From: a virus
Direction: 5' to 3' (one strand)
Virus record (IMG/VR): IMGVR_UViG_3300044981_000049
Coordinates: 1 to 47,874 of that record
DNA: 47,874 nucleotides
This document shows positions 29,676-38,140 of the stretch, piece by piece. Each line of letters opens with the position of its first letter. The stretch's first letter is position 1. Position numbers and translations under genes: made by a program. A model generated the notes under the pieces. It was not told where the DNA came from, made no database searches, and was given only the letters and a program-made list of their open reading frames with translations.

Positions 29676-30667
29676 GCGAGCAGGGCGATATTGCGCGGCC
29701 GCGTCTCTGGCCCGCCCTGCCAGTCGGTCTGTATCGTGTGCTGGTGGCCACCGGCTGCGCCGATGCTGACGCCGACGTTATGCGCGTGGTTGCCGTCGCC
29801 AGCAATACCGATATTGGCTGTCGCCGCCGCAGTCTGGTAACGCCAGGCCGACGGATTGCCATTTATGGCGGCGTACGGTGGCCCGCCGCCAGGTTGCTCA
29901 GAAACGACGCCGTAACCTAGCGGGTGTAGGTGGCCATTGTCGACGACGGCGTGACCGTGCCACCCCTGAACGTCTGTCCAGGCGCTCGCGCCGTGCGCGT
30001 GATCGCCTACAAAGAGCGCGGTTCCGCCGTGCCAGTGCGAGCGAAACGCGTCGCCTTGCCAGTTGCCAATACCTCGCCCCGGATCGACGCCGCGCCCGTC
30101 ATCCAGACAGCGGATAAACTCCCCGCGCACGTCGGGTATCAGGAAGGAGCCACTGTCTGGCGCCCCGTACATGGCGCCGATCGCGGCGTAGAGATTCGAG
30201 TACGTGAGGCGCGAGAGCGCGGCGCCGTTCATACGTAGCCAGCCTGCGGGCGCGCTTGGCGTTGTAAACAGCCCGAACATACCTGGTGGAGCGAGCTGAA
30301 GCGCGGTGGCGGCGTCGGCAAGCTGAATCCAGGTGCTTGCATCGGAACCGGGCCGGACGTTCGAGTGCGCGCGCGTCGAGCGAAAGAGCAGCGCGTCGAG
30401 ACTGACGACAGAACCGATCGCGTAGAGAGTCGTACCGCGCCATTCGCTTACGCCGCGCTGGATGAAATACTGCGTGGCCGAGTCGATCCGCGCGAGCAGC
30501 GCGTTAAACCACTCCATCGGCGGGAAGCCGCCGTTACCCCCTTGATCCGGGTTATTGAAGGTGTAGCCCCAGCCGCGTGGGATATCGGGAAAGGGCCGGA
30601 CTTCGCCGGTATTCGCTGCGCTCGCGAAAACCTCTTCATCCGGCCGTACTAGCAGAGCGTTAGCCAT
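29660..30667 (-). CDS. Tail-fibre protein with collar domain
   Basis: A 335-residue protein. The N-terminal section (ANALLVRPDEEVFASAANTGEVRPFPDIPRGWGYTFN) is the attachment part of many phage fibres. The middle (PPGMFGLFTTPSAPAGWLRMNGAALSRLTYSNLYAAIG, RGEFIRCLDDGRGVDPGRGIGNWQGDAFRSHWHGG) is the tail-collar domain, and the C-terminus is a His-rich repeat (DHAHG, GHAV, GHLHP, NHAHN, GGHQHT) that ends ETRPRNIALLACIKY, the common fibre-tip sequence; the histidines likely bind metal along the axis. Confidence 0.9.
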   Translation of the reverse strand: MANALLVRPDEEVFASAANTGEVRPFPDIPRGWGYTFNNPDQGGNGGFPPMEWFNALLARIDSATQYFIQRGVSEWRGTTLYAIGSVVSLDALLFRSTRAHSNVRPGSDASTWIQLADAATALQLAPPGMFGLFTTPSAPAGWLRMNGAALSRLTYSNLYAAIGAMYGAPDSGSFLIPDVRGEFIRCLDDGRGVDPGRGIGNWQGDAFRSHWHGGTALFVGDHAHGASAWTDVQGWHGHAVVDNGHLHPLGYGVVSEQPGGGPPYAAINGNPSAWRYQTAAATANIGIAGDGNHAHNVGVSIGAAGGHQHTIQTDWQGGPETRPRNIALLACIKY

Positions 30668-31334
30668 TTGCGTGGTCCGTTATACGTTGCAGGGCATCCG
30701 GCAGGGTGATATTCGTGATCCGGTGGATCGTCGCCATCACGGTCGGGTCGAAGTCATAGTCGGTATTGATGAGCAATTCCACACCGCTTGCGCGCGGTAG
30801 CAGATCCATCTTGTCGAACACGAACTGCACGAAAGGCGTTACCCGTGAGCGGATCGCGAATACCGTGACGGTCATATCGAGGTTGTCGATCGCGTTCGCG
30901 TAGGCGCCGCCAAGCAGCACATTCAGCGCCTGCATGAGGTTTGGAATCGTGCCGCTCTGGTAGTTTTTGATGACCTTCAGCCGGATAAGCGTCCGCATTT
31001 CGTCGTCGTTCGCGAACGAGCTATCGGAGGTCGCGCCGCCGTACCGGTACCACTTGCCGCCGAGTCGCTGGCCGCGCGTGAATGGTCCGGCGTATGGCGT
31101 CGACTCGAAACCAAAAAAGCTGCGCGGCGTCGAAGCTGCCAGCACGCGCGAGATACCGACGATCCGCCCGATAATGTCGAGACTCACGCCGACCGCGTTA
31201 TCAATATCGTAGGTATCGGTAAGGCTCGCAAAGCCGTTCCACGTCGGTTCGACCAGCGAGTCAAAGAGCTGTGCGGTCTGTACGGCGCGAGGCTTGCCCT
31301 TGTACTGCCAGATAAGCAGATCTGCGTAAGCCAT
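30660..31334 (-). CDS. DUF2612 baseplate/tail protein (gpI-like)
   Basis: A 224-residue protein: YADLLIWQYKGKPRAVQTAQLF, TYDIDNAVGVSLDIIGRIVGISR, FFGFEST...FANDDEMRTLIRLKVIKNYQSGTIPNLMQALNVLLG. The DIDxAxGxxLDxxGxxxGxxR and DDxxRxLLRxKIxxN phrases define DUF2612. Family members link the baseplate wedge to fibres in Mu/P2-like tails. Position between gpJ-like and fibre genes agrees. It overlaps the fibre gene by eight bases. Confidence 0.88.
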   Translation of the reverse strand: MAYADLLIWQYKGKPRAVQTAQLFDSLVEPTWNGFASLTDTYDIDNAVGVSLDIIGRIVGISRVLAASTPRSFFGFESTPYAGPFTRGQRLGGKWYRYGGATSDSSFANDDEMRTLIRLKVIKNYQSGTIPNLMQALNVLLGGAYANAIDNLDMTVTVFAIRSRVTPFVQFVFDKMDLLPRASGVELLINTDYDFDPTVMATIHRITNITLPDALQRITDHANG

Positions 31335-31343
31335 AGTCGCCTC

Positions 31344-32489
31344 CTAGGCCGTATTGATGACGATATTGGCTTCGTCGATAACAGCCTTGTCGCGCGGGCC
31401 AACCTGAATATCGTTCTGCGATAGCGCGCCCGGTGCGGTACCGATCGCGAGCGCGGTCACGATAAAGCCGGGTACCTCGTACATCACGCCGTAAAGCTCC
31501 GTGCGGATGACAGGCTCCCCGATATGGAAGATGGTTTCAGCGAGAACCCGCTTGATACTGTCCTCGTCGATATCCGTAAAATTCGCGCGCCGCGTAACCG
31601 TCATCTCGACGTAGATAGCGACTTTCGTAGGCCGGTCAAAATAGATCGCGCGCGAGCGCGAAAACTGGTCGATTACATAGACCGTCGTCTCACCCTGCAT
31701 CCCTGTACCAGCCGGTTTTAGCGCGAGAATGATCCGCCCTATCGCGGCTTCGTCCCCGCCGTCGATAACGGCATTGATCGAGTTAGGCGCGACGCCGTTG
31801 CTGTCGACGGTCCTGGTGTAGTTCTCATATACCTGCGCGTCGTCGACGCCCGTCAGCGCAAGCAGGTTGCCGCGCATGCTGGCCGCGTCATCGTCTGCGG
31901 TGCGCTCGCGCGAGAGATAGAAGCGCGCCCGCAAGTCCGGGTCACGTTCCTGATTCGTACCGGGATCGGACGCGCGCGACGTTATCGCGGTGCGCCAGCC
32001 GGTTACGCCTGACTGGATCGTCAGTACCTCGTTGCGGCCGACCGAATATGAGCCAGCTTCGACCGACTGAAAATCGACACGCGCGCTGCCGTTCGCGTCG
32101 AGCGTTACGCGCTGCACCGAGCGCCATACGACTTTCGACGCATCGGTTACGGTCGAGTCTGCGGGTATCGGGGTACGCGCCGCCCCGGAGAGGATTACAG
32201 CCCGCAGCCACGACGAATTACTCTGGTTCCGGCGCGTGCCGGAAAATGCAACGATCCGGTCGAGGTTCGGGCCCGTCGCATAATCCGGGTCCATCTGCCG
32301 CCACATTTCGCCCGCCAGCTCCTCCAGATCCGCCAGCGATTGCGAGAAAAGCCCGATCATCTGGCCGTCCGGCGAGTCCGCCGCCGTGTCGATATCGGCG
32401 CCGTAGATCGAGCGCAGACCGGAGTCCATACGCGCAATAATCTCGTCGAGCCTCTGGATAACGAAGCCGTCAGGAGTTAGCTGGCCCAT
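31344..32489 (-). CDS. Baseplate wedge protein J-like
   Basis: A 381-residue protein: GFVIQRLDEIIARMDSGLRSIYGADIDTAADSPDGQMIGLFSQSLADLEELAGEMWRQMDPDYATGPNLDRIVAFSGTRRNQSN is the gpJ/T4 gp6-like opening. A beta-rich middle and EDPDLRARFYLSRERTADDDAASMRGNLLALTGVDDAQVYEN follow. It builds the wedge with gp25-like and gpI-like proteins. A GGTGG ribosome site lies just upstream. It overlaps the gp25-like gene by 20 bases. Confidence 0.92.
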   Translation of the reverse strand: MGQLTPDGFVIQRLDEIIARMDSGLRSIYGADIDTAADSPDGQMIGLFSQSLADLEELAGEMWRQMDPDYATGPNLDRIVAFSGTRRNQSNSSWLRAVILSGAARTPIPADSTVTDASKVVWRSVQRVTLDANGSARVDFQSVEAGSYSVGRNEVLTIQSGVTGWRTAITSRASDPGTNQERDPDLRARFYLSRERTADDDAASMRGNLLALTGVDDAQVYENYTRTVDSNGVAPNSINAVIDGGDEAAIGRIILALKPAGTGMQGETTVYVIDQFSRSRAIYFDRPTKVAIYVEMTVTRRANFTDIDEDSIKRVLAETIFHIGEPVIRTELYGVMYEVPGFIVTALAIGTAPGALSQNDIQVGPRDKAVIDEANIVINTA

Positions 32490-32838
32490 TGTTTACCACC
32501 AGAAGGTTTAGATCGTCGTCATCCGTGGTCGTGACGGCGGCGGTAATCGTTAGATGCCGATCGGGCGTAAGTACGAGATCCAGCTCGTCGAGCTGCGCAA
32601 CCCCGCTCGTCTGTAGGATCATCATTCGCGCCGCGCGCTCGATATCGGTCAGGTTCCCCGGCTTTTCAAAGTCGTCGAGCCACGGCATACCGTGCGAGAG
32701 ATCGAGAAACCAGTCGCCCTGAAACGAGAGCAGGCGGCAAGCCGTGCGCTGTTCGGTCGATTCGCTGTGGTCGGCGTAGTTCGAGCGGCCATGTCCGAAT
32801 GTCCAGTCTCCGAACGGGTCCAGGCGTCTGACTTTCAT
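32470..32838 (-). CDS. Baseplate gp25/W-like protein
   Basis: A 122-residue protein: MKVRRLDPFGDWTFGHGRSNYADHSES, then RLLSFQGDWFLDLSHGMPWLDDF, DIERAARMMILQTSGVAQLDELDLVL, the gp25/gpW-like pattern (baseplate lysozyme-like wedge). The ATG at 32838 lies 12 bases after a T-tract; an upstream in-frame start (32976) would translate through terminator hairpins and is rejected. Weak ribosome site (GGA at -11). Confidence 0.82.
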   Translation of the reverse strand: MKVRRLDPFGDWTFGHGRSNYADHSESTEQRTACRLLSFQGDWFLDLSHGMPWLDDFEKPGNLTDIERAARMMILQTSGVAQLDELDLVLTPDRHLTITAAVTTTDDDDLNLLVVNNGPANS

Positions 32839-32850
32839 CGGCGTTTGTCC

Positions 32851-32886
32851 AAAAAAAATCCCACGCACCGCGAGGCGCATGGGATT
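32851..32886 (-). terminator. Terminator-like hairpin before the gp25-like gene
   Basis: On the minus strand ATCCCAtGCGC pairs with GTGCGTGGGAT (the extra T and a G-C/G-U pairing), then eight T. The T-run ends 12 bases before the next start codon, with GGA right after it. Same construction as before the capsid and sheath genes. Confidence 0.75.
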
Positions 32887-32890
32887 CAAT

Positions 32891-32923
32891 AAAAAGGGAC
32901 GCGTGAAGGATATAAGCGCGTCC
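32891..32923 (-). terminator. Second terminator after the spike gene
   Basis: GGACGCG/CGCGTCC with a 13-base loop, followed by CTTTTT on the minus strand. It is six bases upstream of the next hairpin, giving a tandem pair between the spike and gp25-like genes. Confidence 0.6.
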
Positions 32924-32990
32924 GGCCAGGCTATACGCGGGTCATCGAGGGAAGCTGCAAAAACAAACCCGCGCAAGTCCTGTAAAACGT

Positions 32991-33737
32991 TCAGAACGGT
33001 CGTCCGACGTTCCCGCCCTCTGGATTCGGGTGCAAGTGCCCGTCGAAGCTCGGGACGTTCGGCGTCGAGAAGTCGAGCGCGCGCATGATGTTGGAAAAGA
33101 CCGCCTGCCCCACGCCGCCGTTACCCGCTTCGCTCGACAGGTTGCCAATGAGGTGCGTATTGCCGTTGAGCACGATGCCAGCCGGCGCGTTGATTAGAAA
33201 CTGCCCGCCCGCCGTCAGGACCGTCGAGCCCGCGCTGTTCGCGTTGGTAATCGTGCCGTCTGGATCGAGCCGCACCCGCTGCGAACCGTCCAGCAGGCGC
33301 AATTCGCAGCTCGTCAGGCTGTAGCCCGGTATGACCTGCGCGCGCGTCGGAAAGCCGACCAGCGCGAACGCGTCGGACAGGTCGTGCATGCGGAAATCGG
33401 CGGGCGCGTCCTGCGCGCCGACAAACCACGAATCTATGCAGCGATCGGAGAAAATCACCAGACACGGATCGCCTTCGGCCACCGGCATACTGCAAACATA
33501 CGGCCCGCCGCGTAGTGTAAAGAGCGGTACGTCGTGAAGCTCTGGATACGGTTCGTGCGTGCCGTCCGTGAGTAGCTGGTCGATCATCGGCTGAACGGAT
33601 ACGCACGGCGGCTCGGCGCTAATCGCGGTTATCCGTCCCGGCATCGCTACCCGCAGATCCAGCATCACGCCTTGCGCGTTAGCGTCGAGCGCGCGATCAA
33701 GCCCGCCCTGCTCAAACGCATAGTTACCGTTGTTCAT
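32991..33737 (-). CDS. Baseplate spike, gp138/gpV-like
   Basis: A 248-residue protein: LDLRVAMPGRITAISAEPPCVSVQPMIDQLLTDG, LHDVPLFTLRGGPYVCSMPVAEGDPCLVIFSDRCIDSWF, HDLSDAFALVGFPT, then a beta-helical C-terminus ending FDGHLHPNPEGGNVGRPF. The opening matches the Gp138 N-terminal OB-fold, and the H-x-H near the end fits the metal-binding tip of needle-like spikes. It is the membrane-piercing centre of the baseplate. Overlaps the hub gene by four bases (ATGA). Confidence 0.9.
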   Translation of the reverse strand: MNNGNYAFEQGGLDRALDANAQGVMLDLRVAMPGRITAISAEPPCVSVQPMIDQLLTDGTHEPYPELHDVPLFTLRGGPYVCSMPVAEGDPCLVIFSDRCIDSWFVGAQDAPADFRMHDLSDAFALVGFPTRAQVIPGYSLTSCELRLLDGSQRVRLDPDGTITNANSAGSTVLTAGGQFLINAPAGIVLNGNTHLIGNLSSEAGNGGVGQAVFSNIMRALDFSTPNVPSFDGHLHPNPEGGNVGRPF

Positions 33738-34678
33738 CGACGCCCCCTGACAAGCCGGTCGACGCTATACACGCGAGGTTGCGGGCCTTCGATCCCGATA
33801 TTGGTCTGGAAGTCGTCGTCGTCGACGATATCGACGCCGTTATGGTCACGCTTTTTCTTCTGCACCTTCTGAAAAGTCCCGCCGATACAGATAAGCGTCG
33901 AGAGCCAGTCGCCTTGCAGGAAGTCGCCCGTATGCTGCACCGAGACGACCTTATAGCCGCCGTTGTAATGCGGCTCGATCGAGACGACGCGGACCACGCC
34001 GCCCACCGTAACGGCTGGATTGCACAGACACTTGACCTCCAGCCCGTTATCGGTCTGGAGCGGCATGCCAACCATGCCGGTTTCCTGCGAGATAAGCGGA
34101 CCCTCGCCCGCCAGCGCGGCATTGGCGGGCAGCATCACGACTGCACCGTCCTGAATCGACCAGTCCGCGTTATTCGCGCGCGCGAGATTCGAGAGCGCGT
34201 TACGCGAGTTTCCGCAGTACACACGCGGCCTCGCGCTACCGTTCGTACGGGTAACGGCCATCGTGCCGCGCGCGGTGTCCGGCATGGTGCCCGCTAGTGC
34301 GATCGCGGCCTCTGCGTCGGTCGTACCGGCTGGTAACGTCATGTTGACGCGCGCTTGCGTGAACGCTTTCGAGCCGTCTCCGCACTCCATATCGAGTACG
34401 AAGTCCATCCCGTCGCGTAAGACGTTGCGCTTGATGATATCGCCCGCATAGATAAGCCGGATCGCGTCGTAGCCGACCGATAGCGCGAGCGTCTTGTACT
34501 GGCCAGAAAGCACCGCGCCGCGATGCTCTTTCGTCAGGTTCCATACCTTGATCTTTGCCGGGTTCGGGTTTTTGTCGAGCGACTTTGTTACGTCAAACGC
34601 GACGCGCAGATTGTCGAACATGAAGCCGTCCGACTGATTGCCGATAACGAGCTGGTAGCGGCGTCCAAACTGCCTCAT
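33734..34678 (-). CDS. Baseplate hub protein
   Basis: A 314-residue protein: FDNLRVAFDVTKSLDKNPNPAKIKVWNLTKEHRGAVLSGQYKTLALSVGYD, a beta-domain with LIYAGDIIKRNVLRDGMDFVLDMECGDG, and a second domain around PLISQETGMVGMPLQTDNGLEVKCLCNPAVTVGGVVRV...YKVVSVQHTGDFLQGDW. This layout matches hub proteins of gp27/gpD type in related phages. It sits between the plug-like protein and the spike, in the usual order. ATGA overlaps with both neighbours. Confidence 0.85.
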   Translation of the reverse strand: MRQFGRRYQLVIGNQSDGFMFDNLRVAFDVTKSLDKNPNPAKIKVWNLTKEHRGAVLSGQYKTLALSVGYDAIRLIYAGDIIKRNVLRDGMDFVLDMECGDGSKAFTQARVNMTLPAGTTDAEAAIALAGTMPDTARGTMAVTRTNGSARPRVYCGNSRNALSNLARANNADWSIQDGAVVMLPANAALAGEGPLISQETGMVGMPLQTDNGLEVKCLCNPAVTVGGVVRVVSIEPHYNGGYKVVSVQHTGDFLQGDWLSTLICIGGTFQKVQKKKRDHNGVDIVDDDDFQTNIGIEGPQPRVYSVDRLVRGRR

Positions 34679-35016
34679 GCTGCGGCCTCCAGCGCAAGCT
34701 CTGCGCGGATCTCGTCGAGCGTTCCGATAAGCAGCACGCAGCGCGTACCCATCTCGTCAGCGCTTACGGGATCGAAGCCTTCCGCCGAGAGATCCGCGAG
34801 CATGAATACCCACGCGCGGCCAAGCCGCTCACCGATCGGCGTTCCGACCTCCAGAGGCACGTACTGCGCGACGTACTCGTTTTCCTCCACGTCGAAAATA
34901 TCCATATACCAATGCGTGCCGACGCTGTTCCATACGACCGTGAGCTGTAAAACGTCGTCGCCAAAGCGGATCGTCATCTGCTGGTTTGGCGTCGAGTCGG
35001 CTGGAATCATGTTCAT
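34675..35016 (-). CDS. Baseplate plug-like protein (Pam3 gp18 type)
   Basis: A 113-residue protein with QQMTIRFGDDVLQLTVVWNSVGTHWYMDIFDVEENEYVAQYVPLEVGTPIGERL. The phrase LxIxxxDxxxxLxVxWNxxxxxWxMDIxD matches the plug domain described for cyanophage Pam3 baseplate gp18; I call it by pattern. It would seal the hub. Location between Dit-like and hub genes agrees. Confidence 0.72.
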   Translation of the reverse strand: MNMIPADSTPNQQMTIRFGDDVLQLTVVWNSVGTHWYMDIFDVEENEYVAQYVPLEVGTPIGERLGRAWVFMLADLSAEGFDPVSADEMGTRCVLLIGTLDEIRAELALEAAA

Positions 35017-35816
35017 GACAGCCCCTTTTTCAACGAGTCGGCAAGAGCGCGCAACGCCGTTTTTTTCGTGGCGTCGCTCGCTTCTGGCGTCTGAACGTTG
35101 CCCTTGTTTTTGGTCGACAGAGCCTGCGATCCTGCGCGGCCGCTCTTGCTGCTACCCGAGCCAGGCGCACCGCTTACCGTTATCCCGCTGACGGTCTGCG
35201 TCTCGACAATGAAAATCTCCTGCGCGGTAATCGAGATCTCCGCGCTGCCGTCGTAGTGCTGAAGCAGGCTTACGGCCACCAGCAGCATATTTTCGTAATG
35301 CTGCGAGCCGGTAATGATCTCGACGACATCGCCACTTTTCTGCACCGCGCGCAGGTTGTCGAAAACCTGCTCCACGCGCTTTGTTCCGCTCGACATATCG
35401 AGCGTATCGACGGGCGCGAAGTCCGGGAGCCACGGCGCGAGCGGTCGGGCGATATTCAGCCCCGCCGTCGCCGCGCTCGCGTACGAAGACGCAGGACTAA
35501 GCAGCCGCGCCGCCTGAAACGTCGTCTCGTCGGTAAAGGTCTGTACGCGCGCAGGGAGCGGGATAACGTTCAGAAAATCCGGGCCGAGACGCGGCACGAT
35601 CCCATCGACCGGCGCGACGTTCACGCCCGACGCGAGCCAGTCGACCATCGTTCCCTGAATCATCAGCTTGCGGCCTTCCAGCACCGCATGATCGGCTATC
35701 ACGGCGCCCGATTCGATCGGGTTATCAGTTACGCGTAGGGTGCTGTCGTGCGATTCGCGGCTTGTCTGGTCGAGCCGAACCGTCCCGATCGAGCGGGAGA
35801 TAACGTACACGTCCAC
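35013..35816 (-). CDS. Dit-like baseplate protein
   Basis: A 267-residue protein: LDQTSRESHDSTLRVTDNPIESGAVIADHAVLEGRKLMIQGTM, then a second domain TLDMSSGTKRVEQVFDNLRAVQKSGDVVEIITGSQHYENMLLVAVSLLQHYDGSAEISITAQEIFIVET. The phrase NPIExGAxIxDHxxxxPxxLxIxG is typical of Dit-like phage tail proteins. It links tail tube and hub. The C-terminal ~50 residues are Ser/Gly/Lys-rich. Overlaps the plug gene by four bases (ATGA). Confidence 0.85.
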   Translation of the reverse strand: MDVYVISRSIGTVRLDQTSRESHDSTLRVTDNPIESGAVIADHAVLEGRKLMIQGTMVDWLASGVNVAPVDGIVPRLGPDFLNVIPLPARVQTFTDETTFQAARLLSPASSYASAATAGLNIARPLAPWLPDFAPVDTLDMSSGTKRVEQVFDNLRAVQKSGDVVEIITGSQHYENMLLVAVSLLQHYDGSAEISITAQEIFIVETQTVSGITVSGAPGSGSSKSGRAGSQALSTKNKGNVQTPEASDATKKTALRALADSLKKGLS

Positions 35817-35825
35817 GGCATCCCC

Positions 35826-37544
35826 CTACTGAACGACCGTCGGTGTGGTCGTCGCAACCGTCCGGCGAGCGGTATCGGTAAGCGCGCGCGAGGCTTCGCG
35901 ACCGGCTGCGGCCGGATCGGTACTCTGGATATTGATATCGACGTGCTGCGTAACGCTGGCGCCTCCTGCAGCAGGCGCATTGGTCGCGGCTGGTGGCGTA
36001 GCACCGGCAGCAGGCGTCGAGGCGTATGACGGCGGTCCTAGCGCGGCTGGCGTCGGTACTTCCGCGCTCGCGGCGCCTACTGCGCTGCTCGCACGGCCTA
36101 CGGCGTTCGCTGCGGCTTTTACGCCTTCAGCGGCGGTACCGCCCCGAACGACGGTTCCGATAAATGCGGCCGCGCGCCCGACCGTGTTCTCGATCAGCTT
36201 TCCGATCGCGCCGAAAACCTCGTTGGCGAAGTCCTTTATCCGCGTGAACGCGCTCACGAAGGCGTCGACCAGCCCTTGTACGTCACCCGTCGCGAGCGCG
36301 AGAAGTGCCTTGATCGCATCGCCTATCAGACCGAATGCGAGGCGTCCCGCCGCGCTCAATGCCTCAAAGGCAGCAACTAGCGTATCGCCCAGCACCAGCG
36401 CCAGAAACTCGGCTGTCGGCTTGAATTCCTCGCCTATACGCGCGAGCAGGGCGCCAAACTCCGACAGTATCGGCTGGATTTCTTCCCAGAAACCCGATAG
36501 CGCATCCCACGCCATCTGCACCGCGTCAATGAACGGCGCCCAGAAGTCACCGAACAGTGATTCCTCGCCTTTCATGTAACCCATCAGATCGTCGATGAGC
36601 AGCAACAGGGCGGCGATTCCTGCGACGATCCACGTAACCGGGTTAGCGAGTACGGCGCTATTCCAGACCACCCAAGCTGCGGCGAGTAGCAGGATTGCGT
36701 TTCGCCAGCCAAGCGTACTTTTAACCAGCGTGTCGACGAACGATATGAAGTTGCTAACGATCTTGACGACGTACCCGGCTACGCTAAAGAGGCGCATTAA
36801 CCCATCCTGCACCAGCGTACGGTTAGCCGTGAACCACTCTTTAAACGCGCCGATAAGCTTGTCCATCGTCGGTATCAGCGCGAGTCCGACCATCGTCCTG
36901 AACTGATTCAGCCCAAACTTGAGATCCTTGAAGCGGTTAATGATATTGCTGGCCGCTTCAGCCTGTTCGTCGCTATTTACACCCCACTCGCGCGCCTGGT
37001 CGATGAGCTTACCGAATTCGCCGCTGGTCATCGCCAGCACCTGTCGCATGGAGGCGTCGATCCCGAGACGCGAGAGGAACGCGGTCTGCTGCTGCGCGTT
37101 CATGTGCTGCATCTTGTCCTGTATCTGGCCGATAACGTCGTCCATACCGCGCATCGTGCCGTTCGCGTTCTTGACGCTAATACCGAACTTGTCGAACATT
37201 TTGGCGCCGCGTCCGACGCCGTTCATCGCTTCGCCCATCACGCGCGACAGGCCGGTAATCGACGATCGCGCCGCTTCGGTCGACGATCCCATCTGTTCAG
37301 CGGCGTAGCCCATTTCCTGAATGAACGCGACCGACGTCTCGGTGTTCTGAGCCATCGTGCCGAGGTCGTCGAGATCGCCTACAGCCTTTGCGAAGTACGC
37401 GCCTACGGCTCCTATCGCGGCGGTTATCATCCCGACGACAGCGGTTGCAGTCGTTCCGATCGAGACAAGCTGCTCGCGATATTTACTCGCGCTCGCCGTA
37501 TCGCCTACTACGCCGAGCTTGACAAGGTATTCGTCAATTAGCAT
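35826..37544 (-). CDS. Tail tape-measure protein
   Basis: A 572-residue protein that sets tail length. N-terminal helix and hydrophobic segment (TATAVVGMITAAIGAVGAYFAKAVGDLDDLGTMAQNTETSVAFIQEMGYAAEQMG), a phage-tail domain (SSITGLSRVMGEAMNGVGRG...FDKFGISVKNANGTMRGMDDV), then hydrophobic helices (WRNAILLLAAAWVVWNSAVLANPVTWIVAGIAALLLLIDDLMGYMKG) and a long Ala-rich C-terminus. Short compared with many tape measures, which fits a short contractile tail. The ATG at 37544 is preferred (MLIDEYLVKLG); a start nine codons earlier overlaps the chaperone frame. Confidence 0.92.
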   Translation of the reverse strand: MLIDEYLVKLGVVGDTASASKYREQLVSIGTTATAVVGMITAAIGAVGAYFAKAVGDLDDLGTMAQNTETSVAFIQEMGYAAEQMGSSTEAARSSITGLSRVMGEAMNGVGRGAKMFDKFGISVKNANGTMRGMDDVIGQIQDKMQHMNAQQQTAFLSRLGIDASMRQVLAMTSGEFGKLIDQAREWGVNSDEQAEAASNIINRFKDLKFGLNQFRTMVGLALIPTMDKLIGAFKEWFTANRTLVQDGLMRLFSVAGYVVKIVSNFISFVDTLVKSTLGWRNAILLLAAAWVVWNSAVLANPVTWIVAGIAALLLLIDDLMGYMKGEESLFGDFWAPFIDAVQMAWDALSGFWEEIQPILSEFGALLARIGEEFKPTAEFLALVLGDTLVAAFEALSAAGRLAFGLIGDAIKALLALATGDVQGLVDAFVSAFTRIKDFANEVFGAIGKLIENTVGRAAAFIGTVVRGGTAAEGVKAAANAVGRASSAVGAASAEVPTPAALGPPSYASTPAAGATPPAATNAPAAGGASVTQHVDINIQSTDPAAAGREASRALTDTARRTVATTTPTVVQ

Positions 37545-37548
37545 GACT

Positions 37549-37659
37549 TCACCGCGTTTTGTGGGCTTCATCCCACGCGTCGATCGCGTCGTGGAAGTCC
37601 ATCAGGTCGAGGAGGGTATAGACCGTGCGTAGCTCATGCAACGAGCACATACGCCGCAT
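37549..37659 (-). CDS. Tail chaperone extension (frameshift product or reinitiated gene)
   Basis: A 36-residue frame, MRRMCSLHELRTVYTLLDLMDFHDAIDAWDEAHKTR, directly after the 156-residue chaperone gene in the -1 frame. Its ATG overlaps the chaperone stop (TAATG). A slippery heptamer AAACCCA at 37668-37662 fits the X_XXY_YYZ rule and is followed at once by the zero-frame stop, so ribosomes slipping back one base would fuse the two as in lambda G/GT. Reinitiation is the alternative. It is directly upstream of the tape measure, the classic position. Confidence 0.7.
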   Translation of the reverse strand: MRRMCSLHELRTVYTLLDLMDFHDAIDAWDEAHKTR

Positions 37660-38129
37660 TATGGGTTTGAAGATGAACCAGCGAACTGAGCCTTCAAGGT
37701 ATCGCGCACCTTCGCCGGAAGCAGTTGCGCGAGAGCCCCACCGGCGAAAAAATCAGAGAACTGGAACATGAAGCCACGCGCGAGCAATGGCACGAAGTGC
37801 GATCGGTATTTATTGAAGTGGGCCGCGCGCGCCCCCTCGTCTTCGAGCCGGAATGGCTGCGCTCCGGCGCGCTGTGCGGCGGTATGTTTGAGGAGGAAGA
37901 CCCGTAATTCACGAAACTCAGGCGAACCCAGTCCCTGCAAGATCCGCCCAACAGGCCATTCATGAATCTTGTTATCGGCGCCGACCGTGAGCGATAAATC
38001 CTGGAGCATCGGGCCGACCGTCATCAGCATGTCCCATGCGGGCTCTGCCGCAGCCAGGGTTAGCGCATAGGTTACGTCATCGAGCGTAAAGCGATCGCCG
38101 CTATTCGCGTGCTTAACAGGTTGATCCAT
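37659..38129 (-). CDS. Tail assembly chaperone (G-like)
   Basis: A 156-residue mostly helical protein: FTLDDVTYALTLAAAEPAWDMLMTVGPMLQ, WPVGRILQGLGSPEFRELRVFLLKHTAAQRAG, FRLEDEGARAAHFNKYRSHFVPLLARGFMFQFSDFFAGGALAQLLP. Position between the tube-like gene and the tape measure, size and helical character identify the tail assembly chaperone. A slippery site lies at its end. It probably prevents the tape measure from aggregating and recruits tube subunits. Confidence 0.8.
   Translation of the reverse strand: MDQPVKHANSGDRFTLDDVTYALTLAAAEPAWDMLMTVGPMLQDLSLTVGADNKIHEWPVGRILQGLGSPEFRELRVFLLKHTAAQRAGAQPFRLEDEGARAAHFNKYRSHFVPLLARGFMFQFSDFFAGGALAQLLPAKVRDTLKAQFAGSSSNP
37662..37668 (-). promoter_or_regulatory. 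Putative -1 ribosomal frameshift site AAACCCA
   Basis: In the zero frame the codons read TCA AAC CCA TAA. Slipping back one base re-pairs AAC with AAA and CCA with CCC, then reads ATA ATG CGG onward without a stop for 37 codons. The -1 frame is open for many codons upstream too. The stop directly after the heptamer would pause the ribosome. Confidence 0.65.
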
Positions 38130-38140
38130 GAAATATTGTC

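Noticed and set aside
32839-32976. N-terminal extension of the gp25-like protein
   Set aside because: It would translate two terminator-like hairpins; family similarity starts at the ATG of 32838.
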